Below, piece after piece: positions 1-8,110 of a stretch of 64,000 nt of DNA. How positions within the stretch are numbered: position 1 is the first letter of the stretch; each line of letters starts with the position of its first letter. The notes under the pieces are model-generated. The model made no database searches and was not told where the DNA came from. It was given only the letters and a program-made list of their open reading frames with translations. Origin of the DNA: Thermovenabulum sp049723235 (lineage in GTDB: Bacteria > Bacillota > Thermosediminibacteria > Thermosediminibacterales > Thermosediminibacteraceae); assembly GCF_049723235.1 (NCBI RefSeq), contig NZ_JBNARB010000007.1, positions 1-64,000 on the forward strand. Reading direction: 5' to 3'. A program made the translations under genes and the position numbers.

Positions 1-9
1 GAAACTTTC

Positions 10-36
10 ACACTTTTACCACCACCGCATATTATA
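10..36 (+). promoter_or_regulatory. Candidate sporulation-type (sigma-K/E-like) promoter
   Basis: The -10 like element CATATTATA lies at 28-36 and fits the mother-cell pattern CATANNNTA. An AC-containing element (CACAC) lies about 16 bases upstream. The same 15-mer, GCATATTATAAAATT, recurs in front of the gene at 1773. The assignment rests only on motif similarity and on the small hydrophobic product downstream. An ordinary AT-rich promoter is equally possible. Confidence 0.3.
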
Positions 37-70
37 AAATTAGAAATCTCAATAAGGGAGGTAAAAAATA

Positions 71-181
71 ATGACAGAAGTAACCAGAGGCGGATGCAAC
101 AATTGGTGGTGGATATTCATAGTGATTTTTATAATTATTCTGCTTTTCTGCTGCTGCAGTCTGTTCTTCACCGGGTTTTAA
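71..181 (+). CDS. 36-residue Cys/Trp-rich single-span membrane peptide
   Basis: A GGGAGGT ribosome binding site at 56-62 sits eight bases before the ATG, and the frame closes with TAA just before a strong hairpin. The product has a short polar N-terminus with a GG-C-NN-WWW patch, then about 20 hydrophobic residues carrying a CCC cluster, and ends FFTGF. The layout resembles tiny hydrophobic spore or coat peptides of Gram-positives (YjcZ-like), but I do not recognise the family with confidence. The preceding promoter has a sporulation-type -10. The Cys cluster may be palmitoylated, metal-bound or disulphide-linked, which is speculative. It is an independent unit between the window edge and a convergent gene. 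Confidence 0.65.
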   Translation: MTEVTRGGCNNWWWIFIVIFIIILLFCCCSLFFTGF

Positions 182-204
182 AATTTGAAAAACGCACATT
201 AAGA

Positions 205-240
205 AAGACCCTGGCCGTATTAACCAGGGTCTTATTTTAA
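205..240. terminator. Bidirectional intrinsic terminator
   Basis: A 10-bp stem, AAGACCCTGG (205-214) with CCAGGGTCTT (224-233), is followed by a U-rich run on the plus strand and a T-rich flank on the minus strand. It separates the convergent 36-residue peptide gene and the minus-strand gene ending at 242, and probably ends both. Confidence 0.8.
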
Positions 241-241
241 T

Positions 242-550
242 TTATGAGTTCCATTTTTCCAGCAGTTTTTTAATATCCTCGGGCATCGGCATATCCGGGT
301 AAAATTTTTCAAATTCTAAAGCAAGCTGGCTAACCTGTTTTTTTACTTCCGGTGGCAGGATATCCACAAAGGATTTCATGACATCTTCTAAACTTTTCTG
401 GTCAACTTCCTTTATTCCGAACTGTTCAAGAAGTTCCTTGGCTTTATCCATATTCTCAGGAGAAATACCAAAATCCGCCATAATTTTTGAAATAGATTCA
501 GCATTTAAGCCCGTTGACTCGAGAAATTTCTTCATTTCTTCAAAATTCAT
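242..550 (-). CDS. Small acidic helical protein, partner of the subtilisin gene
   Basis: This is a 102-residue cytoplasmic protein of unknown function. It is highly charged, predicted all-helical, and has no signal peptide or Cys. The chosen ATG is at 550 because TAAGGAGG lies eight bases upstream. The in-frame start at 571 would place that ribosome binding site inside the gene. The site overlaps the 3' end of the subtilisin gene, so the two are almost certainly co-transcribed and perhaps translationally coupled. By context it could be a chaperone, inhibitor or substrate of the protease. That is inference, and no domain was recognised. Confidence 0.7.
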   Translation of the reverse strand: MNFEEMKKFLESTGLNAESISKIMADFGISPENMDKAKELLEQFGIKEVDQKSLEDVMKSFVDILPPEVKKQVSQLALEFEKFYPDMPMPEDIKKLLEKWNS

Positions 551-563
551 AAGATTTTCCTCC

Positions 564-1655
564 TTAATCAATTAAGGTTAAAGCCCTTTTAACATCAATA
601 AAACCGGCCCCCTGTTTTTCCTTGGAATATCCAAGGCTCCTTGCGGTTCTTGCCAATACTTCTTTTACTTCAGAAGGTTTTAAACGTTTCTTGCTGAGGA
701 TTAAAGCACAAGCCCCGGAAACATGAGGGCAGGCCATTGAAGTCCCGCTCATTAGAACATAACCGCCGTCATTATAACAGGACAATACGTCGACCCCCGG
801 AGCAATGAAGTCCACTTCTTTACCCTGGCTGGAAAAAGGTGCAAATGTCCCCCTTCTATCGCATGCGGTAACCGCTATTACTTCCTCATACTTTGCGGGA
901 AAAAGAACACCGTCTTTTTTACCGGTATTTCCAGCTGCGGCTACGAGAACGATACCATTATCATAGGCCTCCTGGATAGTTCTTTTCAGGGCATTACTGT
1001 CATTGGGGATTCCAAAACTCATGTTTATAACATCCACCCTTGAACTGATGCACCAATCTATTGCTTCAAGAATTCCTGAAAGCTGTCCACTTCCGTTTTT
1101 ATCAAAAGCTTTTACGGAGATAATTTTTGCTTTTGGTGCAACTCCCACCACTCCTATATCATTGTTTAAAGCTGCAATGGTTCCGCTGACATGGGAACCG
1201 TGCCCGTTGTCATCGGATATCAGGTTTTTTTTGTAAGTCCCCGTTAGTTCTTTTACATTATCCTTTAGATCCGGGTGATTCGCATCAACTCCGGTATCAA
1301 TGACCCCTACTCTTATTTCCTCACCGCTAAAACTTTGCCAGCATTCCGGTGCTTTTAACTTTTGCACCCCCCAGGGTATTTCCTGCCCCCTTAAGGAATA
1401 AACTTTTACAGATTCGGGTATAACCTGAATATTTACGCTGACATCTTCTTCCACCGATTCTATCCAGGGCTCCTCGCTTAAAAGGCTGAAAACCTCCGGC
1501 CTTTTTGCCCTGCATACGACAATTTTTAGCCTCCGGAAGTTTTTATCCACAGCAAGCCCGTATTTTTTATAAATCTCAAACCTTTGAGAAGGCCTCGTTT
1601 CTTTTTTAAAAACTATTATCTTGTTTTCATAGTTATAATGGGACCCAGTATCCAC
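564..1655 (-). CDS. S8 family subtilisin-like serine protease, no signal peptide
   Basis: This is a serine endopeptidase of the subtilase family. The catalytic triad is visible as Asp120 (DTGVD), His152 (NGHGSH) and Ser306 (GTSMACPH), with the oxyanion Asn243 in AAGN. Residues about 10-75 look like an I9-type inhibitory propeptide, and the mature domain starts near residue 95. No secretory signal is present, so it probably acts in the cytoplasm or leaves by another route. At 363 residues it is longer than ISP-type intracellular subtilisins because of the propeptide. The start is GTG at 1655, with a run of nine G as Shine-Dalgarno sequence. The 102-residue protein follows in the same operon. 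Confidence 0.93.
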   Translation of the reverse strand: MDTGSHYNYENKIIVFKKETRPSQRFEIYKKYGLAVDKNFRRLKIVVCRAKRPEVFSLLSEEPWIESVEEDVSVNIQVIPESVKVYSLRGQEIPWGVQKLKAPECWQSFSGEEIRVGVIDTGVDANHPDLKDNVKELTGTYKKNLISDDNGHGSHVSGTIAALNNDIGVVGVAPKAKIISVKAFDKNGSGQLSGILEAIDWCISSRVDVINMSFGIPNDSNALKRTIQEAYDNGIVLVAAAGNTGKKDGVLFPAKYEEVIAVTACDRRGTFAPFSSQGKEVDFIAPGVDVLSCYNDGGYVLMSGTSMACPHVSGACALILSKKRLKPSEVKEVLARTARSLGYSKEKQGAGFIDVKRALTLID

Positions 1656-1712
1656 TATTTTAACCCCCCCCCATTCCCTTTTCAGGCTTATAATATTAAG
1701 ATATTCACCCTA

Positions 1713-1740
1713 ACACATTTATGTGATAAGGCATATTATA
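1713..1740 (+). promoter_or_regulatory. Candidate sporulation-type promoter, twin of the one at 10-36
   Basis: CATATTATA at 1732-1740 lies in the same 15-base context (GCATATTATAAAATT) as the promoter in front of the peptide gene at 71. An AACAC element is about 16-17 bases upstream. The small palindrome CACATTTATGTG (1714-1725) lies between the two elements. The call rests on motif similarity only. Confidence 0.3.
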
Positions 1741-1772
1741 AAATTGATAATATTTGAGCTGAGGTGATTAAA

Positions 1773-2192
1773 ATGTCCGAAGAAATGGGAAAAATTGAAG
1801 GAAAATGTGAGCTGGAGGAATTTAAAGAAGAAATAATATCTGAAATTACAGGTCCCCAAGGAGAAGAAAAGGAAGGTAATAGGGAGGAGGAAAATTTCTT
1901 ACTTCTGGGCAAAAAAATACTCCGCCACACAATTATCACAGGTAAAATGGAAAATTCCTTAAAAATTGCCGCTAATTCTTTTGACTTTCTGAAAGCTTTA
2001 GTGGAAAGCTTGGCATCTATTTCCAGTATAGCCCGGGAAAAACTAATAGAATCTGCCGAAGAAACGGAAATTAATAATACTCTGTTACAGGGTAAGAAGC
2101 TTTTCGGCCCCTTATTACTCAATATTTTACACACCGAAGAATTTAGACAGATAATGGCAAATACTCTGGTCCAGGTTTTAAACGACAAATAA
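1773..2192 (+). CDS. Conserved-looking 139-residue protein of unknown function
   Basis: The ATG at 1773 is preceded by GAGGTG with six bases of spacing. The in-frame GTG at 1764 lies inside that site, so ATG is preferred. The N-terminal 45 residues are very acidic (Glu-rich). The rest is amphipathic helix with alternating Leu/Ile, no Cys after the first segment and no membrane span. No family was recognised. It is monocistronic, with its own promoter and a clean terminator. The promoter resembles that of the tiny membrane peptide at 71, so joint control, possibly in sporulation, is a hypothesis. Confidence 0.7.
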   Translation: MSEEMGKIEGKCELEEFKEEIISEITGPQGEEKEGNREEENFLLLGKKILRHTIITGKMENSLKIAANSFDFLKALVESLASISSIAREKLIESAEETEINNTLLQGKKLFGPLLLNILHTEEFRQIMANTLVQVLNDK

Positions 2193-2198
2193 TTTTTT

Positions 2199-2228
2199 GA
2201 GGTTGATTTTTTCAACCTCTTTTTTTTA
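2199..2228 (+). terminator. Intrinsic terminator
   Basis: The stem GAGGTTGA (2199-2206) with TCAACCTC (2212-2219) is followed by an uninterrupted T run. It ends the unknown gene upstream. Confidence 0.85.
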
Positions 2229-2294
2229 TTTTAAAAAGGAAAAAAAGATGATAATATATAAAGGCAAAAAAATCGGGAAAGGAGTTTTTAAAAA

Positions 2295-3020
2295 ATGGAA
2301 AGGAAAGAAAGGCTGGATAAGGTTCTTTCCATGTGCGGTTTCGGTACGAGAAAGGATGTAAAAAAGATAATAAAGGAAGGCGAAGTATCGGTAAACGGTG
2401 AAGTTATAAAAGACGCGGGTTTTCACGTTTCTCCCCAAACCGATAAAATATGTGTTTCGGGAGATCCCATCGCCTTTAAAAGAAACCTGTACTTGATGCT
2501 TTATAAACCTGCCGGCGTGGTATCCTCCACCTACGATAAGAAGGATGAAACCGTTGTAGACCTTTTAGAAGGTGAGTATTCTCACAGAAACCTTTTCCCT
2601 GTGGGAAGGCTTGACAAGGATGCGGAAGGTCTAATTCTTCTCACCGATGACGGCATCCTTGCCCATAAGCTTTTATCCCCAAAAAATAAAGTTTTTAAAG
2701 AATATTACGTGGAGGTAGAAGGTTATTTATCCGCCGATGACGTGCAGGCTTTCAGTAAAGGCATTCAATTAGAAGACTTTAAAACCCTGCCCGCCGAACT
2801 TTCCATTGTTCAAAGCCATGAAATTTCCAGGGCAATAGTGAAAATATGCGAAGGCAAATTTCACCAGATAAAGAGAATGTTTGAAGCACTGGGGAAAAGG
2901 GTAGTTTACTTAAAAAGAACGGCAATAGGTTCATTAAGATTAGATGACTCCCTTTCCCCCGGTGAATGGAGAGAGCTGACGCAGGAAGAATTAGAAATTT
3001 TGAAGAATGAGCTGGCTTAA
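2295..3020 (+). CDS. rsuA: RsuA-family rRNA pseudouridine synthase
   Basis: This enzyme isomerises a uridine of 16S (or possibly 23S) rRNA to pseudouridine. The N-terminal S4 RNA-binding domain spans about residues 4-60 and starts ERLDKVLS. The catalytic domain follows, with KPAGVVSS and the family motif GRLDKDAEGL, in which Asp107 is the catalytic aspartate. At 241 residues it matches RsuA (about 231-240) and lacks the tail of RluB, so 16S U516 is the likeliest target. AAAGGAG precedes the ATG. It stands alone between a terminator and convergent genes. Confidence 0.88.
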   Translation: MERKERLDKVLSMCGFGTRKDVKKIIKEGEVSVNGEVIKDAGFHVSPQTDKICVSGDPIAFKRNLYLMLYKPAGVVSSTYDKKDETVVDLLEGEYSHRNLFPVGRLDKDAEGLILLTDDGILAHKLLSPKNKVFKEYYVEVEGYLSADDVQAFSKGIQLEDFKTLPAELSIVQSHEISRAIVKICEGKFHQIKRMFEALGKRVVYLKRTAIGSLRLDDSLSPGEWRELTQEELEILKNELA

Positions 3021-3030
3021 AAGTATCATT

Positions 3031-4599
3031 TTATAAAAGAATTACGGTAAGTTTTTCCTTTTCCTGTTCATCGTTATAAAATAGTACGATATTGCCGTTA
3101 ATAATATTGTATTCCCTAAATACACCTTTTGTCCTGAAAATCTCCTTTCTTTCTCCTTTGTTAACTTTAAAAATGCTGATTTCTCCATTATTAATTCCAA
3201 CAATAATCAAATTACCTTTTATCAGCTTAAGATTTTGATACATCTCGGGTATAAACCTGTACCCGGTATCGATTACCTGACGGGACCCGTGGTTGTAATA
3301 TACTAAATCCTTCCATCCCTCATCAATAGTTTTATAAAAATAATACTCTTCTTCGGAAAGTATCAATGCAGGATAAAACCCCATTTTAATATTTTCTTCA
3401 TTTATTTTTTTTGCTTTATTCTCTTTCAAATTGTAAATCCACAGTCCATCAAAGGCTATAGAATTCATTTTTTCCGGATTAAATACACTGTATTTATTGA
3501 GCTCCTTAGCGTTTTCAAGAGGGACACTGGAAAAGATCATATAATCCGAATCTCCATTAAAATAGGAAAATCCTATTCTCATGCCCTGCAAGGCTATATC
3601 AAACTCTTTATTTTCTTTAAAATCAATCACCCGTATACCGTCGGCGATGGGATAGGGGCCGTCCTCCCCTTCTACGTATTCAAAGTCACCTTTTTCATTT
3701 TTTACTACATAATAAAGAGCTAAATACCTTCCGTCAGGTGACCAGCGGGGGGTAAAATAGTCTCTTTCACCGGCTCTGGCAAGAAAAACTTCTTTTTTGT
3801 TATCTACATCAAAGACATAGATCCCCCTTCTTTCCGGCTCTAATAAGCTGTAAGCAATATACTTCCCATCCGGAGATATTTGAGGGTAAAAAAGTCCATC
3901 GTAGAAAGGAAGCCCGGATTTTAACAGGGTAATATTACCGCTTGCCAGCTCTAATTGAATATATTTCCCTGGCACAAATATTATTGCTTTTTCCTCTTCG
4001 GGCAAAAATTTAAAGTTACCTATATAAAGGTGTTCCAGCTCAATAAAAGCAATTTTCTTTTTGTTCCTGTCGACAGTATTAAAACTGTAAGCTGAAAAAC
4101 CAATTTTTTCTCCATCTTTTTCGGCTTTCAGGTAATATAACTTATTGCCCTTCCATCCTAAAAGGTAAAAAAGATAGCCTTTCTCCGCATTTTCCGCTTC
4201 AATCCTGTCGGCGGTTAAAACCGTTTTTAAGTCCTTAGAAATAACGTACAGTTTAATATTTTTTTCTCCATCTTCCTTGATAATAGGAAAATTTCCGTCT
4301 TCGGAGGCAAAGGAATCTGTAAGGTAATAAACAAAGGAATGAAAATACCCTGCCTTCGATACCGCTTCCGTATATGTGGTATTTTCTACCATCGGGTTAA
4401 TCTTTCTCATTAGTTTTAAATCATTAAACTCTACCGTAACCTCATTATTATCGGTATTATCTTCTTTTTCATTATTTTGGTTTTGCGAATTTTGAGAGGG
4501 TGGTGCCGTATTTTGCTTACCGCAGGAAATCGCGGATACGGTGATCATTAAAATTAGCAATAAAACCAAAAGGATTTTTGATAATTTTTTAAATCCCAT
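3031..4599 (-). CDS. Lipoprotein with TolB-like beta-propeller repeats
   Basis: A 26-residue signal ends in the lipobox SAISC with Cys26 as the lipidation site, followed by an Asn/Gln-rich linker. The body (522 residues) contains TolB/PD40-type blades, clearest as ISPDGKYIAYS and WSPDGRYLALYY near residues 240-300. The protein is expected on the outer face of the membrane. No peptidase domain follows the propeller, so it is probably a binding or sensing protein with unknown ligand. It starts 14 bases after the Cof phosphatase gene with its own AAGGAGAT site, giving a two-gene operon. Confidence 0.82.
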   Translation of the reverse strand: MGFKKLSKILLVLLLILMITVSAISCGKQNTAPPSQNSQNQNNEKEDNTDNNEVTVEFNDLKLMRKINPMVENTTYTEAVSKAGYFHSFVYYLTDSFASEDGNFPIIKEDGEKNIKLYVISKDLKTVLTADRIEAENAEKGYLFYLLGWKGNKLYYLKAEKDGEKIGFSAYSFNTVDRNKKKIAFIELEHLYIGNFKFLPEEEKAIIFVPGKYIQLELASGNITLLKSGLPFYDGLFYPQISPDGKYIAYSLLEPERRGIYVFDVDNKKEVFLARAGERDYFTPRWSPDGRYLALYYVVKNEKGDFEYVEGEDGPYPIADGIRVIDFKENKEFDIALQGMRIGFSYFNGDSDYMIFSSVPLENAKELNKYSVFNPEKMNSIAFDGLWIYNLKENKAKKINEENIKMGFYPALILSEEEYYFYKTIDEGWKDLVYYNHGSRQVIDTGYRFIPEMYQNLKLIKGNLIIVGINNGEISIFKVNKGERKEIFRTKGVFREYNIINGNIVLFYNDEQEKEKLTVILL

Positions 4600-4613
4600 T
4601 TTTACATCTCCTT

Positions 4614-5429
4614 TTATTTTATAGTAAATGGTTCCATTTTCCCCAAAAGTATTTTTTCAATTAAAAAAGCTACCCCTCCTTCATCGTTTCTCCTGGTAAT
4701 AAACCGGGCTTTTTTCTTCAATGGTTCTTCGGCATTTTCCACAGCTACGCCGAGTCCTGCCGTTTTCAGGAGGGAAATATCGTTGAAATTATCCCCCACA
4801 GCACAGGCTTTTCCCAAAGGAATTTTGAGGTAATCGCACAGTTTCTTTAAACCTTCTCCTTTTGATACATTTTCGGGTAAAATCTCAAAATAGTATTTAT
4901 CACTTTGTACCGCATTAATGTTTATACCGTATTTTTGCTCTATCTTTTTTATTTCCTCCTTAGCCAGTGCCACATCCCCTACAAGGAGTATCTTATTTGC
5001 CCTTTCTATTTCCTTTAAATTGTATACCCGATCGTATATCACTTTTTGTACATTGATATAATAATCATGGGCGGATTTTATTTCGGAAATAAAAACTTTA
5101 TCGTGAAAATGAACAACTATTCCTATCTCAGGATTATCCATAAAGTGGTCTATAATAATATCGTACAATTTTCGTTCAAGGTAGACGGTGTAAATACGTC
5201 CTTTTTCGGGATCGTAAAGTTCCCCTCCGTTGAAAAGTATCGCCGGAATATCTAAGTTCAATTTTTTTATATAGGGAAGTGCTCCCCTTTCTCCCCTTCC
5301 AGTGGCTATTGTAAAAAGCCCCCCTTTTTTTCTGAAAGCTTCAATTGCCCTTATATTTTCCTCGGGTATATTTTTATTCTCATCCAGCAATGTCCCATCT
5401 AAATCCGTTACTATAAGCCTGTATTCCAT
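4614..5429 (-). CDS. Cof-type HAD phosphatase
   Basis: This cytosolic HAD hydrolase of the Cof/YidA subfamily (IIB cap) dephosphorylates sugar or nucleotide phosphates; the substrate cannot be read from sequence. Motif I is TDLDGTL, with Asp9 as nucleophile and Asp11 as acid/base. Motif II is the Thr in TIATGR, and motif IV is GDNFNDISLL near the C-terminus. The length of 271 residues is typical. It is the first gene of an operon with the TolB-like lipoprotein. A second, distinct Cof protein is encoded at 44577-45515. Confidence 0.88.
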   Translation of the reverse strand: MEYRLIVTDLDGTLLDENKNIPEENIRAIEAFRKKGGLFTIATGRGERGALPYIKKLNLDIPAILFNGGELYDPEKGRIYTVYLERKLYDIIIDHFMDNPEIGIVVHFHDKVFISEIKSAHDYYINVQKVIYDRVYNLKEIERANKILLVGDVALAKEEIKKIEQKYGININAVQSDKYYFEILPENVSKGEGLKKLCDYLKIPLGKACAVGDNFNDISLLKTAGLGVAVENAEEPLKKKARFITRRNDEGGVAFLIEKILLGKMEPFTIK

Positions 5430-5574
5430 TTGTTAGACCCCCTGCGGTTTCTTCCTCACTTATATTTTACAATAAAATCCCCCGGATTTCTCCTTATTTT
5501 TTTCAGCTTTTAATCAGTCCCCCTTTATCCCGATATGTAATGGAAATCCAGAAGAAGGGATAAAATATAAAAAA

Positions 5575-6750
5575 TTGCCTTTAAGGGGAGGGATAATTAC
5601 GCCCATTGACATAGGAATTATAGGAGCAGGATGGATTTGTGAAATGATATTGGATTCCCTGCAAAAAAAAGGTAAGGATAAATTTAATTTAACTGCGGTC
5701 TGCGATGTAAATACTGCAAGGCTTCAAGAACTTAAAAGCAAATATGCGATAGATAAAATCTATACAAGTGCCGACGAATTAATTAAGGATTCAAAAACCG
5801 AAATCATTGTAATTGCCACACCGCCTTTTTTACATTTTGAAATGGGTAAAAAGGCTTTAGAAGCAGGAAAGCACCTATTTTTAGAAAAACCGGGCTCCCT
5901 TACCGTCGAACAAATAAAAGAGCTGGTAGACATTTCTTCCCGAAAGGGTTTAAAAGCCACCATAGACTACGTAATGAGGAGAAACCCTCTTTATATAATT
6001 TTAAAGAAAATTTGTGATGCAAAGATTTTTGGATTCCCTGAAAGGGCATATTTAGAAAACTATGCCCATGATGACCATCTTTTGCCTTCTCACTGGTTCT
6101 GGGACTACGAAAAAAGCGGAGGAATCTGGGTAGAACACGGTGTTCACTTTTTCGATATAGTAAACTGGTTGTTTAAAATGCCGGTAAAGGTACAAGCAAT
6201 TAACTTTGTAAGAAAAGGAGAAGCCTTAATAGACAGGGTATACGGGTTTTCCCTCCATGAAGGAAATGTGGTAATATCCTATTACCACAGCTTCACCAAA
6301 CCCGAAGCTTTTGAAAAAACTTCTTTTCATTTTATTTTTGACAGGGCTTATGCAAAGGTCAACGGCTGGATTCCCGAAAAACTGGAAATTGAAGCTCTAC
6401 TTAATAAAGAAGAGGAAGAATTTTTAACAAAAACCCTTTTAAGGAATTCCGATGATTACTTACCCGGAGTAAATATTGATATAAATTGCAATATATTAGC
6501 AGAATACAAAGGTGATTCCAGATTTTTTAAAGGGAAAGGAAAATCCTTTACGGCCTCCCGCCGAGTAAAATTTGAGTTTTCCTTAAAGCAGGACCGGTGG
6601 GAAGTGTATAAGTCTTCTATATTTAAAGGTATTGAAGATTTAACCGAAGCAATAAAAGGTAAAAAAGAATCTCCGGAGGTCACTTTAGAGGATGCCTTAA
6701 ATTCATTAAAAATAGCCCGGGATCTGGAAAAAAATTCTATAAAGATTTAA
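5575..6750 (+). CDS. Gfo/Idh/MocA family NAD(P)-dependent oxidoreductase
   Basis: An N-terminal Rossmann fold carries GIIGAG near the start. The LEKPGSL motif supplies the family catalytic Lys (Lys105 in the longest frame), and GGIWVEHGVHFFD matches the substrate-binding helix with its conserved His and Asp. Such enzymes oxidise sugars, inositols or UDP-sugar derivatives; the substrate is not evident. The start is unclear. TTG at 5575 has only a distant AAGAAGGG, while a strong AGGGGAGGG at 5584-5592 is followed in frame only by ATT or ACG. The true start may be non-canonical near 5599-5605, which would begin the protein right before IDIGIIG. It is monocistronic. Confidence 0.85.
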   Translation: MPLRGGIITPIDIGIIGAGWICEMILDSLQKKGKDKFNLTAVCDVNTARLQELKSKYAIDKIYTSADELIKDSKTEIIVIATPPFLHFEMGKKALEAGKHLFLEKPGSLTVEQIKELVDISSRKGLKATIDYVMRRNPLYIILKKICDAKIFGFPERAYLENYAHDDHLLPSHWFWDYEKSGGIWVEHGVHFFDIVNWLFKMPVKVQAINFVRKGEALIDRVYGFSLHEGNVVISYYHSFTKPEAFEKTSFHFIFDRAYAKVNGWIPEKLEIEALLNKEEEEFLTKTLLRNSDDYLPGVNIDINCNILAEYKGDSRFFKGKGKSFTASRRVKFEFSLKQDRWEVYKSSIFKGIEDLTEAIKGKKESPEVTLEDALNSLKIARDLEKNSIKI

Positions 6751-6754
6751 ATAT

Positions 6755-6780
6755 AAGAGGGCAATTCCCTCTTTTTTATT
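6755..6780 (+). terminator. Intrinsic terminator
   Basis: AAGAGGG (6755-6761) pairs with CCCTCTT (6767-6773) across a five-base loop, followed by TTTTATT. It lies directly after the oxidoreductase stop codon. Confidence 0.85.
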
Positions 6781-6848
6781 TACAAAATCTCCAGTATTTT
6801 ATATAATTCATTAATGTGTTACCACCTTTGAAAGGAGATAAAATCACA

Positions 6849-7943
6849 ATGGAGATAGGTATTGTAGGTCTACCCAATGTGGGAAAAAGCACCCTTTTTA
6901 ACGCTATTACCAGAGCAGGGGCTGAATGCGCCAATTACCCTTTCTGCACCATTGAACCAAACGTGGGGGTTGTTCCCGTGCCCGATGAAAGACTGGATTT
7001 TCTGGCGAAAATGGAAAATCCGGAAAAAATCACCCCTACGGTTATAAAATTCGTGGACATTGCCGGGCTGGTCAGGGGAGCCAGTAAGGGTGAGGGCCTC
7101 GGCAATAAATTTCTTTCTCACATTCGCGAAGTAGATGCCATTGCCCATGTGGTCAGGTGCTTTGAAGATCCCAATGTGGTTCATGTGGATGGAAAGGTCG
7201 ATCCCGTCAGGGATATAGAGACCATTAATTTTGAATTGATTTTCGCCGATATGGAAACAATAGAAAAACGTATTGATAGAACCAAAAAACAGGCAAAATC
7301 CGGGGAGAAACAGTATTTAGAAGAACTTGCACTTCTTGAAAGAATAAAAGAAAATCTGGAAAAAGGTATCCCGGTAAGGGCTATGGAGCTGGAAGAAGAG
7401 GAAATTCAAAAGGTGAGGCAGTATTTTTTACTGACTTCTAAACCCGTCATTTATGTGGCAAATATATCCGAAGAGGACCTGCTTTCAAAAAAAGAAGGAG
7501 AACTGCTAAAAAAAGTAAAGGAATATGCGTTAAAAGAAGGGGCCGAAGTTATTCCGGTCTGCGCGAAAATTGAAGCAGAACTTGCAGAACTGGAAGGAGA
7601 AGAAAAGCAAGAACTTTTAAGGGAATACGGCCTTGAAGAGTCGGGATTGGACAGGCTAATAAAAGCTTCTTACAGACTGCTCGGTTTAATAACCTTTTTT
7701 ACGGCAGGTCCAAAGGAAGTCAGGGCATGGACAATAAAAGAAGGTACAAAAGCACCTCAAGCAGCCGGAAAAATTCACAGTGACTTCGAAAGAGGCTTTA
7801 TCAGGGCTGAAGTGATATCCTTTGAAGACCTGAAAAAATGCAAAAATCAAAATGAGGCAAAAGAAAAAGGGCTTATTCGGATTGAGGGTAAAGATTATAT
7901 CATGAAAGACGGAGATGTGGTCTACTTCAGGTTTAATGTGTAA
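6849..7943 (+). CDS. ychF: YchF/OLA1-type redox-regulated ATPase/GTPase
   Basis: This translation-associated P-loop protein of the Obg family binds ribosomes and prefers ATP in characterised members. The P loop is GLPNVGKST. The switch and G3 region includes DIAGLVRGAS. A coiled-coil insert follows, and a C-terminal TGS domain ends the protein. The ATG at 6849 is chosen because GAAAGGAGAT lies just upstream and the resulting 364 residues match the usual 363-366. The longer frame from 6816 would add 11 residues across the ribosome binding site. It is a single-gene unit. Confidence 0.95.
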   Translation: MEIGIVGLPNVGKSTLFNAITRAGAECANYPFCTIEPNVGVVPVPDERLDFLAKMENPEKITPTVIKFVDIAGLVRGASKGEGLGNKFLSHIREVDAIAHVVRCFEDPNVVHVDGKVDPVRDIETINFELIFADMETIEKRIDRTKKQAKSGEKQYLEELALLERIKENLEKGIPVRAMELEEEEIQKVRQYFLLTSKPVIYVANISEEDLLSKKEGELLKKVKEYALKEGAEVIPVCAKIEAELAELEGEEKQELLREYGLEESGLDRLIKASYRLLGLITFFTAGPKEVRAWTIKEGTKAPQAAGKIHSDFERGFIRAEVISFEDLKKCKNQNEAKEKGLIRIEGKDYIMKDGDVVYFRFNV

Positions 7944-7953
7944 TAGTGTCATT

Positions 7954-7984
7954 AAAAAAGGTGCCTTTAAAAGGCACCTTTTTT
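7954..7984. terminator. Bidirectional intrinsic terminator
   Basis: A 14-bp stem (7954-7967 with 7971-7984) of AAAAAAGGTGCCTT and its complement has a three-base loop. The A and T runs serve as U tracts in both directions. It ends ychF on the plus strand and the metS-like gene on the minus strand. Confidence 0.9.
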
Positions 7985-7996
7985 GCTATATTCTAT

Positions 7997-8110
7997 TTAA
8001 CGCGATTTTCTCAGAGCGATGGAAATGAAAAGTGCAAGTCCGCCGTAAAGAAGGGTAACTCCAAAAACCAGCATCGCAATAGCACCGGGTTCCATACCTG
8101 TATTAGTCAT
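7997..8110 (-). CDS. MetS-like small subunit of the NSS transporter
   Basis: The product is a 37-residue single-span membrane peptide. The pattern GAIAMLVFGVTLLYGGLA, followed by a basic tail ending RKSR, matches the MetS family of small subunits that accompany NSS-type methionine/alanine importers such as MetPS. Its ATG overlaps the last eight bases of the 510-residue transporter gene, which implies translational coupling and a stable complex. It is the last gene of the tnaA operon and is followed by a bidirectional terminator. MetS-like proteins are required for transport in characterised systems. That requirement is not shown here. Confidence 0.85.
   Translation of the reverse strand: MTNTGMEPGAIAMLVFGVTLLYGGLALFISIALRKSR

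Noticed and set aside
1736..2215. 159-residue minus-strand frame opposite the gene at 1773.
   Set aside because: Mirror frame of a gene with good ribosome site and terminator; Ser/Phe-rich composition typical of antisense shadow, no ribosome site.
3021..3060. Terminator between rsuA and the convergent lipoprotein gene.
   Set aside because: No convincing stem with a T run in the short gap.
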